Positions 47,985-62,160 of a stretch of DNA of 64,000 bases are shown here, piece by piece. The DNA is taken from NCBI RefSeq assembly GCF_018882085.1, contig NZ_JACVPB010000006.1, forward strand, positions 1 through 64,000, given 5' to 3'. Below the pieces are notes generated by a model. It had not been told where the DNA came from. It made no database searches and was given only the letters and a program-made list of their open reading frames with translations. A program made the position numbers and the translations under genes. This DNA comes from Polynucleobacter sp. AP-Reno-20A-A9 (lineage in GTDB: Bacteria; Pseudomonadota; Gammaproteobacteria; Burkholderiales; Burkholderiaceae). Positions within the stretch are counted from its first letter, which is position 1; each line of letters starts with the position of its first letter.

Positions 47985-49604
47985 CTAGGCTCTAAATTGG
48001 GATGTGATCGGGTAGCGCCAATCCCGGCCAAATGCGCGGGTGGTTACGCGAACCCCCGGCGGAGCTTGGCGACGCTTATATTCATTGAGCTTAATTAAGC
48101 GAGTTACTTTTTCTACGCTCTCGGCATCAAAGCCTGAGGCGATGATTTCTGCGATAGATTGGTTTTGCTCCATATAGCGTTCAACAATGCCATCCAGCAC
48201 TTCATAAGAGGGCAGGCTATCCTGATCTTTTTGGTCTGGACGTAATTCTGCTGAAGGGGCGCGTGTCAAAATCCGCTCCGGAATGACTGGCGCAATACTG
48301 TTGCGATAAGTACATAAGCGATACACCAAAGTCTTGGCAATATCTTTGATGACCGCAAAGCCTCCGGCCATATCGCCATAGAGCGTGCAGTAACCAACAG
48401 CCATTTCACTTTTGTTGCCGGTGGTTAAAACGAGTCGACCTGTTTTATTGGAAAGTGCCATCAGCAGAGTCCCGCGCACGCGTGCCTGAATATTCTCCTC
48501 TGTAGCGTCAGCCTTGAGGCCTTTAAATTGTTCCGCTAGAGAAGCTTCTAATGCATCTACTGGCCCACTAATGGGAATTTCATCATATTGCACGCCCAGA
48601 TTCTGCGCCATCTCACGTGCATCGATCCAGGAGATATCTGCGGTGTAGCGAGAGGCCATCATCACAGTACGTACCTTATCGGCACCTAAAGCATCAACAG
48701 CAATTGCCAATACCAAGGCTGAATCTACGCCACCAGATAGGCCAATAATGACACCGGGGAAGCGATTTTTAGTGACATAGTCACGTACACCCAGGACGAG
48801 TGCTTGATAGGCTTGCGCTTCAACTGACTGAGGCGGGGAAATAAACCCCTGTTCTAGCTCGCCAGATGTTGCAACTGAGACAAGGCCTAAGCCTGTTTCA
48901 AATTGGGGCATGGCCATTACAACTTTGCCGTCACTATTCAATGCAAATGAGCCACCATCAAAAACCAATTCATCTTGACCGCCAACAGCGTTGACGTAAA
49001 CCAGTGGCATTTTAGTTTGCGCAATATGTCCACGCAGTACTTCAATACGCAGTGCTTCTTTTTTAAGGTGATAAGGCGATGCATTGGGGACTAACAATAC
49101 TTGTGCGCCAGCGGTATGCGCTTGTTTAGCTGGCCCTGGATGCCACGCATCTTCACACAGGATTATTCCGTAACGAATGCCTTCACACTCAAATACACAA
49201 GCTTGATTGCCGGGCACGAAGTAACGAACTTCGTCAAATACTTCATGGTTAGGTAATTCTTGTTTGGCATAGCCTGCAATGACTTCGCCATTTCGTAAAA
49301 CAGATGCGTAGTTTTGCAAACCCGCAGATGTTTGTTTAGGGTGGCCGACGATGACCGTCAGACCGGAATACTGAGCCAGCTCTCTCATCAAGATCTCGAG
49401 CTGCAATTGCGCTGCCTCGATAAAAGCAGGGCGAAGGAGTAAGTCTTCTGGGGGATAGCCGGTGAGCGAAAGCTCGGGGGTTAATACCAGCTTAGCGCCT
49501 TTTGAGTAGGCATCTAAAGCGGCTTTGTGAATGAGTTGCGCGTTGCCAACCAAATCACCCAGTAATGGGTTGATTTGGGCTAAGGCAATTTTCTGCGTGC
49601 TCAC
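47985..49604 (-). CDS. nadE: NAD+ synthetase, glutamine-hydrolysing
   Basis: Converts deamido-NAD to NAD using glutamine. The 539-residue product has an N-terminal nitrilase-type glutaminase domain (catalytic triad regions TPELSLTGYPPEDLL, KQELPNHEVFDE, GIILCEDAW) and a C-terminal synthetase domain with P-loop GLSGGVDSALVLAIA and TTGNKSEMAVGYCTLYGDMAGG. The start is GTG at 49604. The neighbouring glnB suggests nitrogen control of NAD synthesis. Confidence 0.96.
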   Translation of the reverse strand: MSTQKIALAQINPLLGDLVGNAQLIHKAALDAYSKGAKLVLTPELSLTGYPPEDLLLRPAFIEAAQLQLEILMRELAQYSGLTVIVGHPKQTSAGLQNYASVLRNGEVIAGYAKQELPNHEVFDEVRYFVPGNQACVFECEGIRYGIILCEDAWHPGPAKQAHTAGAQVLLVPNASPYHLKKEALRIEVLRGHIAQTKMPLVYVNAVGGQDELVFDGGSFALNSDGKVVMAMPQFETGLGLVSVATSGELEQGFISPPQSVEAQAYQALVLGVRDYVTKNRFPGVIIGLSGGVDSALVLAIAVDALGADKVRTVMMASRYTADISWIDAREMAQNLGVQYDEIPISGPVDALEASLAEQFKGLKADATEENIQARVRGTLLMALSNKTGRLVLTTGNKSEMAVGYCTLYGDMAGGFAVIKDIAKTLVYRLCTYRNSIAPVIPERILTRAPSAELRPDQKDQDSLPSYEVLDGIVERYMEQNQSIAEIIASGFDAESVEKVTRLIKLNEYKRRQAPPGVRVTTRAFGRDWRYPITSQFRA

Positions 49605-49637
49605 TCCGAATCACAAAGCCTTTTCAATAAACTAAAA

Positions 49638-50174
49638 TTACTTGTTCTCTTTGTTGTAGCGCTCAATGCCCTCAAGAATTTCCTTATGAGCATCAGCAAC
49701 ACCACCCCAGCCGCTTACTTTTACCCACTTACCTGGCTCGAGGTCTTTGTAGTGCTCGAAGAAGTGTTGGATTTGGTTTAGACGCAATGGATTAATGTCT
49801 TCTGGTTTTTGCCAGTGTGTATAGATGGGCAAAATTTTGTCTTCTGGAACAGCCAATAATTTAGCGTCTTGACCGCCTTCATCTTCCATTTGTAAAACGC
49901 CAATTGCGCGGCAGCTCACTACAACTCCAGGAATGAGTGGAAATGGAGTAATGACGAGAACGTCAACAGGGTCGCCATCACCAGCAATCGTTTTGTTGAT
50001 GTATCCGTAGTTGCACGGATAGTGCATTGCAGTACCCATAAAACGGTCAACGAAAATTGCGCCAGACTCTTTATCCACTTCATACTTCACTGGATCAGCG
50101 TTCATTGGGATTTCAATAATGACGTTGAAGCTTTCAGGGATCTTTTTACCTGGCTTGACTTTTTCGAGACTCAT
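49638..50174 (-). CDS. ppa: Inorganic pyrophosphatase, soluble class A
   Basis: Hydrolyses pyrophosphate released by biosynthetic reactions. The 178-residue product has the active-site signature [15 protein letters not shown] and the other conserved blocks ([28 protein letters not shown]). It is divergent from hppA, a membrane pyrophosphatase using the same substrate, across a 182-bp gap, and 33 bp upstream of nadE on the same strand. Confidence 0.97.
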   Translation of the reverse strand: MSLEKVKPGKKIPESFNVIIEIPMNADPVKYEVDKESGAIFVDRFMGTAMHYPCNYGYINKTIAGDGDPVDVLVITPFPLIPGVVVSCRAIGVLQMEDEGGQDAKLLAVPEDKILPIYTHWQKPEDINPLRLNQIQHFFEHYKDLEPGKWVKVSGWGGVADAHKEILEGIERYNKENK

Positions 50175-50356
50175 AAATACTCCGAATAGTGATTAGTAAA
50201 TACCCTGATCCTATCAAGGGAGCGCAGGGATGATTCTGTTACATACTGGTACAGCTTAAAGACCATAGTTTAAAGCTTTCAGAAACCGGGTCTACCTAAG
50301 TGCGGTTATGCAAAACAATAAAGATTAACAAATGATTAACTTTGGGGAGTTCAAGC

Positions 50357-52417
50357 ATGAGTAATGTCACTTTAGGCTTGTATTTTGCCTTGGCGTGCGG
50401 TGTCATAGCTGTGATTTACGGTTTTGTGATGCGCGGCTGGATTTTGAAGCAGAGTACGGGAAACGCCAAAATGCAAGAAATTGCCGAGGCGATTCAGCAG
50501 GGGGCGGCAGCGTATTTGTCTCGCCAATACAAAACGATTGCCGTGGTTGGGGTGGTTCTGACTATTCTTATGGCGCTCTTCCTTGATTTTGCTACCGCGA
50601 TTGGCTTTGTCATCGGTGCCGTACTTTCCGGTGCTTGTGGCTTTATTGGCATGAATGTCTCTGTACGCGCAAACGTTCGTACTGCAGAAGCTGCCACCAA
50701 GGGAATGAACGAAGCGCTGAATGTAGCATTTAAGGGCGGCGCAATTACCGGTATGTTGGTAGTTGGACTAGGCCTCTTAGGAGTTGGCCTCTTCTTTATG
50801 TTCCTCGTGTCGATCGGCGCTGGACAAGATCTTTCTTCTGTATTGCATCCGCTCATTGGTCTGGCATTCGGCTCCTCTTTAATTTCGATCTTTGCCCGTT
50901 TGGGTGGCGGCATCTTTACTAAGGGTGCAGACGTTGGTGCCGACCTAGTTGGCAAGGTTGAAGCTGGCATTCCGGAGGATGATCCACGCAATCCCGCGGT
51001 GATTGCCGATAACGTTGGCGACAATGTTGGTGACTGTGCAGGTATGGCGGCGGACTTATTTGAAACCTATGCGGTAACGTTGATTGCAACGATGGTGCTT
51101 GGATCCTTAATGGTTTCTAGTGCACCAGTCGCGGCGATTATTTACCCGCTAGTGCTGGGTGGCGTTTCTATTATCGCCTCTATCATCGGTTGCTCATTTG
51201 TCAAAGCAACACCTGGCATGAAAAATGTGATGCCTGCTTTGTATAAGGGCTTAATCATTGCGGGTAGCTTGTCGCTGATTGCTTTCTATTTTGTAACCAA
51301 CTTCATCATGCCGGACGATGCATTGGGTATCCCAGGTAGCCAATGGCGCTTGTTTGGATCAACCATAGTGGGCTTATTACTGACAGCAGGTTTGGTGTGG
51401 ATTACCGAGTATTACACCGGTACCCAGTTCAAGCCAGTGCAACATATTGCTGAGGCTTCGACTAAAGGTCACGGTACAAATATCATTGCTGGCTTAGGCA
51501 TTTCGATGAAGTCAACTGCTTACCCAGTTCTCTTTGTCTGTGCAGCGATTTTTGCGGCGTATTGGTTAGCTGGTTTGTATGGCATTGCAATTGCAGCTAC
51601 TGCCATGTTGTCGATGGCCGGTATTGTGGTGGCGCTTGATGCATACGGACCGATTACGGATAACGCTGGTGGTATTGCGGAGATGGCAGGTTTGCCACAA
51701 TCTGTTCGTGACATCACGGATCCATTGGACGCAGTTGGTAACACTACTAAGGCGGTGACCAAGGGTTACGCAATTGGCTCAGCTGGTTTGGCGTCACTTG
51801 TACTCTTTGCTGACTACACGCATGCTTTAGAAGGCATGGGCCAACAAGTTTCCTTTGACTTATCGAATCACATGGTCATCATTGGTCTCTTTATTGGCGG
51901 CATGATTCCTTACTTGTTTGGCGCGATGGCGATGGAAGCGGTTGGTCGTTGCGCTGGTGCAGTAGTGGAAGAAGTGCGCCGTCAGTTCCGTGACATCCCT
52001 GGAATCATGGAAGGCACTGCTAAACCAGAGTACGGTAAAGCTGTAGATATGCTGACTTCAGCTGCCATTAAAGAGATGATCATTCCTTCTCTCTTGCCCG
52101 TGGTTGCTCCAGTCGTTGTAGGTCTCTTGTTGGGGCCTGCTGCATTGGGTGGCTTGCTCATGGGAACCATCGTGACCGGCTTGTTTGTGGCGATCTCGAT
52201 GTGTACCGGTGGTGGCGCTTGGGACAACGCAAAGAAATATATCGAAGAAGGTCACTTCGGTGGCAAAGGTTCTGAGGCTCACAAAGCTGCAGTAACCGGC
52301 GATACCGTAGGCGACCCTTACAAAGATACTGCTGGTCCTGCAGTGAACCCACTCATTAAGATCATCAATATCGTGGCATTACTTATCGTGCCATTGTTAC
52401 CAGTGATCTCACGCTAA
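50357..52417 (+). CDS. hppA: Membrane H+-translocating pyrophosphatase
   Basis: Couples pyrophosphate hydrolysis to proton export. The 686-residue product has about 16 helices and the substrate loop [37 protein letters not shown], plus the mirror motifs near the C-terminus ([10 protein letters not shown]). The [18 protein letters not shown] motif has Lys at the position that separates K+-independent (Lys) from K+-dependent (Ala) enzymes, so it is predicted K+-independent. The ATG at 50357 follows GGGGAG; a frame opens at 50342. Confidence 0.95.
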   Translation: MSNVTLGLYFALACGVIAVIYGFVMRGWILKQSTGNAKMQEIAEAIQQGAAAYLSRQYKTIAVVGVVLTILMALFLDFATAIGFVIGAVLSGACGFIGMNVSVRANVRTAEAATKGMNEALNVAFKGGAITGMLVVGLGLLGVGLFFMFLVSIGAGQDLSSVLHPLIGLAFGSSLISIFARLGGGIFTKGADVGADLVGKVEAGIPEDDPRNPAVIADNVGDNVGDCAGMAADLFETYAVTLIATMVLGSLMVSSAPVAAIIYPLVLGGVSIIASIIGCSFVKATPGMKNVMPALYKGLIIAGSLSLIAFYFVTNFIMPDDALGIPGSQWRLFGSTIVGLLLTAGLVWITEYYTGTQFKPVQHIAEASTKGHGTNIIAGLGISMKSTAYPVLFVCAAIFAAYWLAGLYGIAIAATAMLSMAGIVVALDAYGPITDNAGGIAEMAGLPQSVRDITDPLDAVGNTTKAVTKGYAIGSAGLASLVLFADYTHALEGMGQQVSFDLSNHMVIIGLFIGGMIPYLFGAMAMEAVGRCAGAVVEEVRRQFRDIPGIMEGTAKPEYGKAVDMLTSAAIKEMIIPSLLPVVAPVVVGLLLGPAALGGLLMGTIVTGLFVAISMCTGGGAWDNAKKYIEEGHFGGKGSEAHKAAVTGDTVGDPYKDTAGPAVNPLIKIINIVALLIVPLLPVISR

Positions 52418-52459
52418 GAAAAGAATTTCAATGCAGTAGCAATCGGACTGTAGCAAACT

Positions 52460-52488
52460 AAAACGCCTAGCATTGCTAGGCGTTTTTT
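52460..52488. terminator. Terminator, left copy of a duplicated sequence
   Basis: Stem CGCCTAGC-ATT-GCTAGGCG with A and T tracts, ending hppA. A 28-bp identical copy is at 53151-53178, so the two copies flank the toxin-antitoxin cassette. Confidence 0.93.
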
Positions 52489-52501
52489 ATGTTGACGACA
52501 C

Positions 52502-52531
52502 TTGACAAAGTATAGGCCAATGGCCTACTAT
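52502..52531 (+). promoter_or_regulatory. Promoter and operator of the BrnT/Xre cassette
   Basis: A consensus -35 TTGACA (52502-52507), 18 bp, and -10 TACTAT (52526-52531). In the spacer and reaching the -10 is the perfect inverted repeat TAGGCCA-A-TGGCCTA (52513-52527), a probable operator for the cassette's own Xre antitoxin. Transcription would start at about the brnT ATG (52539), giving a leaderless message. Confidence 0.75.
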
Positions 52532-52538
52532 AGAGCCA

Positions 52539-52823
52539 ATGGATTTTGAATGGGATTTGGCTAAAAGTAACTCATGCCAGATTTCTCGAAATTTTGATTT
52601 TGCATATGTGATATCAGTTTTTTCAGATCCCACGCTACTTGTTGAGCATGATCAGCGTTGGGATTATGGAGAAGAGCGCTTTCGTGCGCTTGGAGTAGTC
52701 GATGAGAAGGTATTTGTGGTTATATTTACCAGGAGGCTCAGGGCCATAAGAATTATTTCAGCTACAAGGGCTAATAGTAGGGAGGTCAAGCGTTATGAAA
52801 AAAATTGTAAGAGTAAGGATTGA
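52539..52823 (+). CDS. brnT: BrnT-family ribonuclease toxin
   Basis: A 94-residue toxin of the BrnT (COG2929) family, RelE-like fold, expected to cleave RNA and stop growth. Matches include MDFEWDLAKS at the start, YGEERFRALGVVDEKVFVVIFTRR and the C-terminal IRIISATRANSREVKRYE. The usual N-terminal motif NxxKHGVxF is altered to CQISRNFDF, lacking the conserved Lys-His, so activity could be reduced. No ribosome site is seen upstream; the ATG lies at the predicted transcription start. It overlaps the antitoxin by 29 bp. Confidence 0.85.
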   Translation: MDFEWDLAKSNSCQISRNFDFAYVISVFSDPTLLVEHDQRWDYGEERFRALGVVDEKVFVVIFTRRLRAIRIISATRANSREVKRYEKNCKSKD

Positions 52824-53136
52824 TCTTAATAATCCCAAAAGCTTTCCGAAGGGTTTTGTTAATAAGAAGTTGCTTGATGCAACTACTGAGCGCCTTATTA
52901 AATTGCATCAACAAGAAGATGATGCTGAAGCTATGCACGACGCAGCCAAGTATGCGAAGCGTGTGCGTGAGAGAATTGGTTTATCTCAACAGGAGTTTTC
53001 TAATCGCATAGAAGTTTCTTTAGAAACGATTCGAAATTGGGAGCAGGGAAAAAGAAGTCCTACGGGCGCAGCAAAAGCACTATTAAAGATTCTTGATCGT
53101 GCACCAGAGGCGGCCCTATTAGCTCTGAGTGTATAA
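52795..53136 (+). CDS. Xre-type antitoxin paired with BrnT
   Basis: A 113-residue protein with a C-terminal helix-turn-helix (about residues 58-105: RVRERIGLSQQEFSNRIEVSLETIRNWEQGKRSPTGAAKALLKIL) and an N-terminal toxin-contacting region (1-50). BrnT is usually paired with the ribbon-helix-helix BrnA; pairing with an Xre protein is a known alternative. The ATG at 52795 lies inside brnT in a different frame with GGAGGTCAAG upstream as ribosome site. It probably represses the operon at the palindrome 52513-52527. Confidence 0.87.
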   Translation: MKKIVRVRIDLNNPKSFPKGFVNKKLLDATTERLIKLHQQEDDAEAMHDAAKYAKRVRERIGLSQQEFSNRIEVSLETIRNWEQGKRSPTGAAKALLKILDRAPEAALLALSV

Positions 53137-53149
53137 ATAGATCGTAAAT

Positions 53150-53178
53150 AAAAACGCCTAGCATTGCTAGGCGTTTTT
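53150..53178. terminator. Terminator, right copy of the duplicated sequence
   Basis: Identical stem-loop (28 bp) to that at 52460, positioned between the antitoxin (plus) and trxB (minus) so that both transcripts can stop. Its presence twice suggests the cassette entered by recombination or duplication at a terminator. Confidence 0.93.
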
Positions 53179-53211
53179 ATTGCTCGGTTACTGATTTATT
53201 AACTTAGATTC

Positions 53212-56520
<3,309 letters not shown>

Positions 56521-56530
56521 GGCAGTGATT

Positions 56531-57211
56531 TTGCAAAGACTTTTATCTGCAGTATTACTTGGAACAGTCATGCTGTTTTCAAACGCGGTCTATTCTCAAA
56601 GTGAAAGCGGCCCAGACCAGTTGCGCCAATTTGTACGCAACTCTAAAACTGCTGAAGGGGACTTCGTGCAGCAACAGTTGCGCGCACCTAAGGCTAATGA
56701 GTCGCAAGACAAAGGTTTAAAAGTGGTGCGCGAGACTAAGGGTCACTTTGTGTTTCAACGCCCAGGAAGATTTATCTGGGATACACAAAAGCCTTACGAG
56801 CAAAAGTTAATTGCTGATGGCAAGCAACTCATCTTGTGGGACAAAGACTTAAATCAGGCAACATTTCGTCCAGCAGGGCAGGCTTTAGCTTCTACTCCTG
56901 CAGCTATTCTGTTTGGCGAAACTTCCCTTGAGCAGCACTTTGACTTAGTTGAAGGTGAAGAGCGTTTGGGAATGAAGTGGGTGGCCTTGACCCCTAAAAA
57001 GGATCCCAGTGCCAAGAATAAAAATGATCTGCCTTATACAAAGATCTCCATCGGAATGGCAAATGGCTTGCCTAAGGCGCTTGAATTAACCGATGGGCTG
57101 GGTAGCGTTGTTCTGGTCACCCTGGATAAGATTCAACTCAATGTCAATTTGCCCGCCAATCGCTTTACCTTCACGCCGCCAGCCGGGGCGGAAGTCTTGC
57201 GCTTAAACTAG
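56531..57211 (+). CDS. lolA: Outer-membrane lipoprotein carrier protein LolA
   Basis: Periplasmic chaperone moving lipoproteins from the LolCDE complex to LolB. The product (226 residues from TTG 56531) has a signal peptide (LLSAVLLGTVMLFSNAVYSQ), then LRQFVRNSKTAEGDFVQQQ, GHFVFQRPGRFIWDTQKPYEQKL and LTDGLGSVVLV, all typical of LolA. AAGG lies eight bases before the TTG; a GTG at 56525 is only two bases from it. The frame opens far upstream inside ftsK, which must be ignored. LolA usually follows ftsK, as here. Confidence 0.93.
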   Translation: MQRLLSAVLLGTVMLFSNAVYSQSESGPDQLRQFVRNSKTAEGDFVQQQLRAPKANESQDKGLKVVRETKGHFVFQRPGRFIWDTQKPYEQKLIADGKQLILWDKDLNQATFRPAGQALASTPAAILFGETSLEQHFDLVEGEERLGMKWVALTPKKDPSAKNKNDLPYTKISIGMANGLPKALELTDGLGSVVLVTLDKIQLNVNLPANRFTFTPPAGAEVLRLN

Positions 57212-57244
57212 AGCCCATATAAAACTCAAACCTAGAACCCCTAA

Positions 57245-58570
<1,326 letters not shown>

Positions 58571-58615
58571 GCAAAAACCACAAAACCACCCCAAAGCTAT
58601 AATTAGCCTTGGTTC

Positions 58616-58705
<90 letters not shown>

Positions 58706-58744
58706 TTCAAACTCTGTATTCATTTGCACAGAGAAAATATCAAA

Positions 58745-58772
58745 AGAGCCCCGCATGACGTGGGGCTTTTTA
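58745..58772 (+). terminator. Terminator after tRNA-Ser
   Basis: AGCCCC (58747-58752) pairs with GGGGCT (58762-58767) across a nine-base loop, followed by T5. It probably ends the serS-tRNA transcript. Confidence 0.85.
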
Positions 58773-58826
58773 TTTATACGTAGTTTGCAATACGAAAATA
58801 TTTAATAAGATAAGGGAGTGTGACTG

Positions 58827-60665
58827 TTGCAATCGAGCCACCAAGTGCTTCATGATGTATTTGGTTTTGATCAGTTCCGTGGTGCTCAAGAGTCTATTGT
58901 TAGACATGTAGTGGCAGGCGGCGATGCTTTAGTTTTAATGCCTACTGGAGCCGGTAAGTCCCTGTGCTATCAAATCCCCTCGCTTGTTCGCCGTGGTGTA
59001 GGGGTGGTGGTGTCACCTTTAATTGCACTGATGCAAGATCAAGTAGATGCCTTAACCCAGTTGGGTGTTAAAGCTTCATTTTTAAACTCTAGTTTGGATG
59101 CGGCCACATCTCAAAAAGTGACCAGTCAGTTGCTGGCTGGAGATCTTGACTTAATCTATGTGGCGCCCGAACGCCTGATGAATCCTGGTTTTCTATCAAT
59201 ACTCGATAGACTCAATGCGGGTCCCGGAATTGCCTTGTTCGCGATTGATGAGGCGCACTGCGTTTCTCAATGGGGTCATGATTTCCGTCCAGAATATCGC
59301 CAGTTAACTGTTTTGCACGAGCGCTTTCCAAAGGTGCCTCGTATCGCCCTAACAGCTACTGCGGATGCGCCAACCCGAGCAGAGATTGTGGAGCGTCTTT
59401 CACTGGAAGCTGCTGAGCAGTTTGTCTCTAGTTTTGATCGCCCGAATATTAAGTATCGAGTTCTGCAAAAGCAGAGCGCGAAACAGCAGTTGGAGCATTT
59501 TTTAGATGCTGAGCATGCAGATGACTCGGGAATTATTTATTGTCTATCGCGTCGCAGTGTTGAAGAGACTGCACAATGGTTAAAAGATCGCGGGTGGGAC
59601 GCAATGCCGTATCACGCAGGATTAAGCGTAGAAACACGCAGCGCCAATCAAAAACGCTTCTTACGTGAAGAGGGCGTCATCATGGTCGCAACAGTAGCAT
59701 TTGGTATGGGCATTGATAAGCCTAACGTCCGCTTTGTAGCCCATCTGGATCTACCTAAAAGTATGGAAGGTTATTACCAGGAAACTGGACGGGCAGGGCG
59801 TGACGGCTTACCTGCAAATGCGTGGATGGCCTACGGATTTGGGGATGTGGTGAGCTTGCGGCAAATGGTAGATTCTGGTGAAGCTTCTGAAGATCGTAAG
59901 CGGGTAGAGCGCCAAAAACTTAACGCACTTCTAGGCTATTGCGAATCCACAACATGCCGCCATCAAACGATCTTGCGCTACTTTGGAGAAGCACATCCTG
60001 GTAGCTGTGGTAACTGTGATAACTGTCTAGAGCCAGTGGCGACATGGAATGCCACACAAGAAGTCCAAAAAGCATTGTCATGTGTTTATCGGACAGGCCA
60101 GCGTTTTGGTGTGACCCATTTAATTGATGTGCTCCTTGGTAAAGTAACTCCCAGAGTTAAACAGTACTTTCATGAGCAGGTCAGCACTTTCGGGATAGGC
60201 GTAGAGCTTAATCAGGCTCAATGGAATAGTATTTATCGTCAATTAGTAGCAGGTGGCTATTTAGATGCAGATATTGCTCTGCACGGCGGCTTAAAGTTGG
60301 TGGATGACGTCGCGTTACCAGTGCTACGTGGCGAGCAAGAGGTCTGGTTACGCAAAGAAACAGGCTACTCGAAGACCAAGGCTACGAAGTTTGGAGCAAA
60401 GAAGGGCTCCACACACCCCTTTAGTAATATTGCGGATGAAAACCTGTGGGAGGCGCTCAAGGCAAAGCGCACTGAGTTAGCACGTGAACAAGGGGTGCCA
60501 CCCTATGTGATTTTTCATGACAGCACTTTGCAGGAGATGGTTAAATCGATGCCAACTACCTTAGATCACTTTAGTCGCATCGGAGGGGTAGGGCAGGCCA
60601 AGTTAGAGCGATATGGCGAACACTTTCTGGAAGTGATTCAGGAAAACCTAGGGCGCCCAGATTAA
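58827..60665 (+). CDS. recQ: ATP-dependent DNA helicase RecQ
   Basis: 3'-5' DNA helicase of recombination and repair. The 612-residue product has the Walker [18 protein letters not shown] box [18 protein letters not shown], motif [14 protein letters not shown], the RecQ zinc cluster C-x3-C...C-x2-C (CESTTCRH..., GSCGNCDNC), a winged-helix domain and a C-terminal HRDC domain. The start is TTG at 58827 after AAGGGAG. Confidence 0.95.
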   Translation: MQSSHQVLHDVFGFDQFRGAQESIVRHVVAGGDALVLMPTGAGKSLCYQIPSLVRRGVGVVVSPLIALMQDQVDALTQLGVKASFLNSSLDAATSQKVTSQLLAGDLDLIYVAPERLMNPGFLSILDRLNAGPGIALFAIDEAHCVSQWGHDFRPEYRQLTVLHERFPKVPRIALTATADAPTRAEIVERLSLEAAEQFVSSFDRPNIKYRVLQKQSAKQQLEHFLDAEHADDSGIIYCLSRRSVEETAQWLKDRGWDAMPYHAGLSVETRSANQKRFLREEGVIMVATVAFGMGIDKPNVRFVAHLDLPKSMEGYYQETGRAGRDGLPANAWMAYGFGDVVSLRQMVDSGEASEDRKRVERQKLNALLGYCESTTCRHQTILRYFGEAHPGSCGNCDNCLEPVATWNATQEVQKALSCVYRTGQRFGVTHLIDVLLGKVTPRVKQYFHEQVSTFGIGVELNQAQWNSIYRQLVAGGYLDADIALHGGLKLVDDVALPVLRGEQEVWLRKETGYSKTKATKFGAKKGSTHPFSNIADENLWEALKAKRTELAREQGVPPYVIFHDSTLQEMVKSMPTTLDHFSRIGGVGQAKLERYGEHFLEVIQENLGRPD

Positions 60666-60807
60666 ACCGCTATCAGAAGGTGCTGATTAACTCAGTCAAT
60701 AGGAGACCTCACAAAAGGCGATGTGGCAAGAGCTTTCACTATTGGTGTGACACCCTAGTTCTGCTGGCTAACTATTTGTTAAGACTTGGTGCTAAATTAG
60801 TCTAAAC

Positions 60808-61992
60808 ATGTTCAAAACCATTCTTGCTCTTCCTCGCACTGTTTGGCTAATAGGATTTATTAGCCTTGTTAACGATTCTGCCAGCGAGATGCTATATCCC
60901 TTAATGCCTTTGTATCTAGCATCAGTTTTGATGGCGGGACCAAAAGCGCTGGGCATTATTGAGGGTATTGCTGAAGCCACTTCTAGTATTTTTAAGTTGG
61001 TTTCAGGCGTGATCGTTGATCGCACTAAAAGAGCTAAACCTTGGATTGTGTTGGGATACACACTGGCAGGTATAGGCAGGCCCTTGATTGTGCTTGCTAA
61101 TTCCTGGTTATGGGTTTTGGCAATCCGCTTTACTGATCGCATGGGTAAGGGGCTTCGAAGCTCCCCTCGTGATGCCTTATTAGCAGAAAGCGTTAATGAG
61201 AATCAGCGAGGCATTACTTTTGGTTTGCATCGATCAATGGATAATGCAGGCGCAGTAATCGGACCCTTATTGGCCGCGATGTTTCTGTCAATGGGTGTGC
61301 CGTTGAAAGATATTTTTCTTTGGGCAATAGTGCCAGCAGTTATTACCATTACGCTTGCTTTATGTATTAAAGAACCACAAAAGGAAGCTGTTTCAGAAGG
61401 AAGTCGATTTAGTTGGTCGCTGGAGGGTATGCCAGATCAATTCAAAAGATATCTGGTGGTAGCAGGCATTTTTGCTTTGGGTAATTCATCCGACATGTTC
61501 TTATTGCTGAGAGCCAGGGATGCGGGAGTTCCTCAAGAGCAAATTCCATTGCTCTGGGCAGCCATCTCATTGATTACTACTTTGTTTGGCACCCCTTTAT
61601 CGGCACTATCGGATACCTTTGGTCGAAAGCGATTTATTTTGATTGCTTGGATTGCTTTTGCATTTTTCTATATCGCCATGGGCTTACCCGATATTTCCAT
61701 TTATCAAATATTTGCTCTCTTTGGAGTTTATGGGCTTTTTAAAGCAGCAACAGAAGGGGTTGAGAAAGCCTTAGTGGCCGATTTAGCACCTAAAGGATTG
61801 GCGGGAACAGCATTTGGCTGGTTTAATTTAATCACAGGGCTCATGCTATTTCCAGCCTCATTTATTTTTGGCTGGGTATACGAATCGATTGCCCCTTTGT
61901 ATGCATTCTTATTCTCCGGCAGCTGTGCTTTGGTGGCATTTGTATTGATGGCTACTTGGGTATACAGAAACAACGATCTGCAGGCTGGATAG
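60808..61992 (+). CDS. MFS transporter of unknown substrate
   Basis: A 394-residue, 12-helix major facilitator. N-terminal VNDSASEMLYPLMPLYLASVL, GVIVDRTKRAKP between helices 2 and 3, and RFTDRMGKGLRSSPRDALLAE are typical of a widespread drug or metabolite efflux group. No neighbour points to a substrate. It is a single-gene unit 142 bp after recQ and 168 bp before pstS. Confidence 0.85.
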   Translation: MFKTILALPRTVWLIGFISLVNDSASEMLYPLMPLYLASVLMAGPKALGIIEGIAEATSSIFKLVSGVIVDRTKRAKPWIVLGYTLAGIGRPLIVLANSWLWVLAIRFTDRMGKGLRSSPRDALLAESVNENQRGITFGLHRSMDNAGAVIGPLLAAMFLSMGVPLKDIFLWAIVPAVITITLALCIKEPQKEAVSEGSRFSWSLEGMPDQFKRYLVVAGIFALGNSSDMFLLLRARDAGVPQEQIPLLWAAISLITTLFGTPLSALSDTFGRKRFILIAWIAFAFFYIAMGLPDISIYQIFALFGVYGLFKAATEGVEKALVADLAPKGLAGTAFGWFNLITGLMLFPASFIFGWVYESIAPLYAFLFSGSCALVAFVLMATWVYRNNDLQAG

Positions 61993-62081
61993 TAATCTCA
62001 AGAATAGCGTACACAGAAATGGCGACTTTATTAAAAATGGCCCTATAAACGCAAAAAATGCTGTTTTAGGGGGTCATAGGG

Positions 62082-62099
62082 CTGTCATAAAGCTGTCAC
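62082..62099 (+). promoter_or_regulatory. Pho box (PhoB site)
   Basis: CTGTCATAAAGCTGTCAC is a full match to the E. coli PhoB consensus, two 7-bp repeats 11 bp apart. An A/T-rich -10 candidate (TTATAT, 62118-62123) lies 18 bp downstream, the right spacing for a PhoB-activated promoter of pstS under phosphate limitation. Confidence 0.93.
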
Positions 62100-62160
62100 A
62101 TTCCAGCCGTATCGTTCTTATATCGCGCTGTTGCGCATATTCAATCTAAGGACCGGTTAA

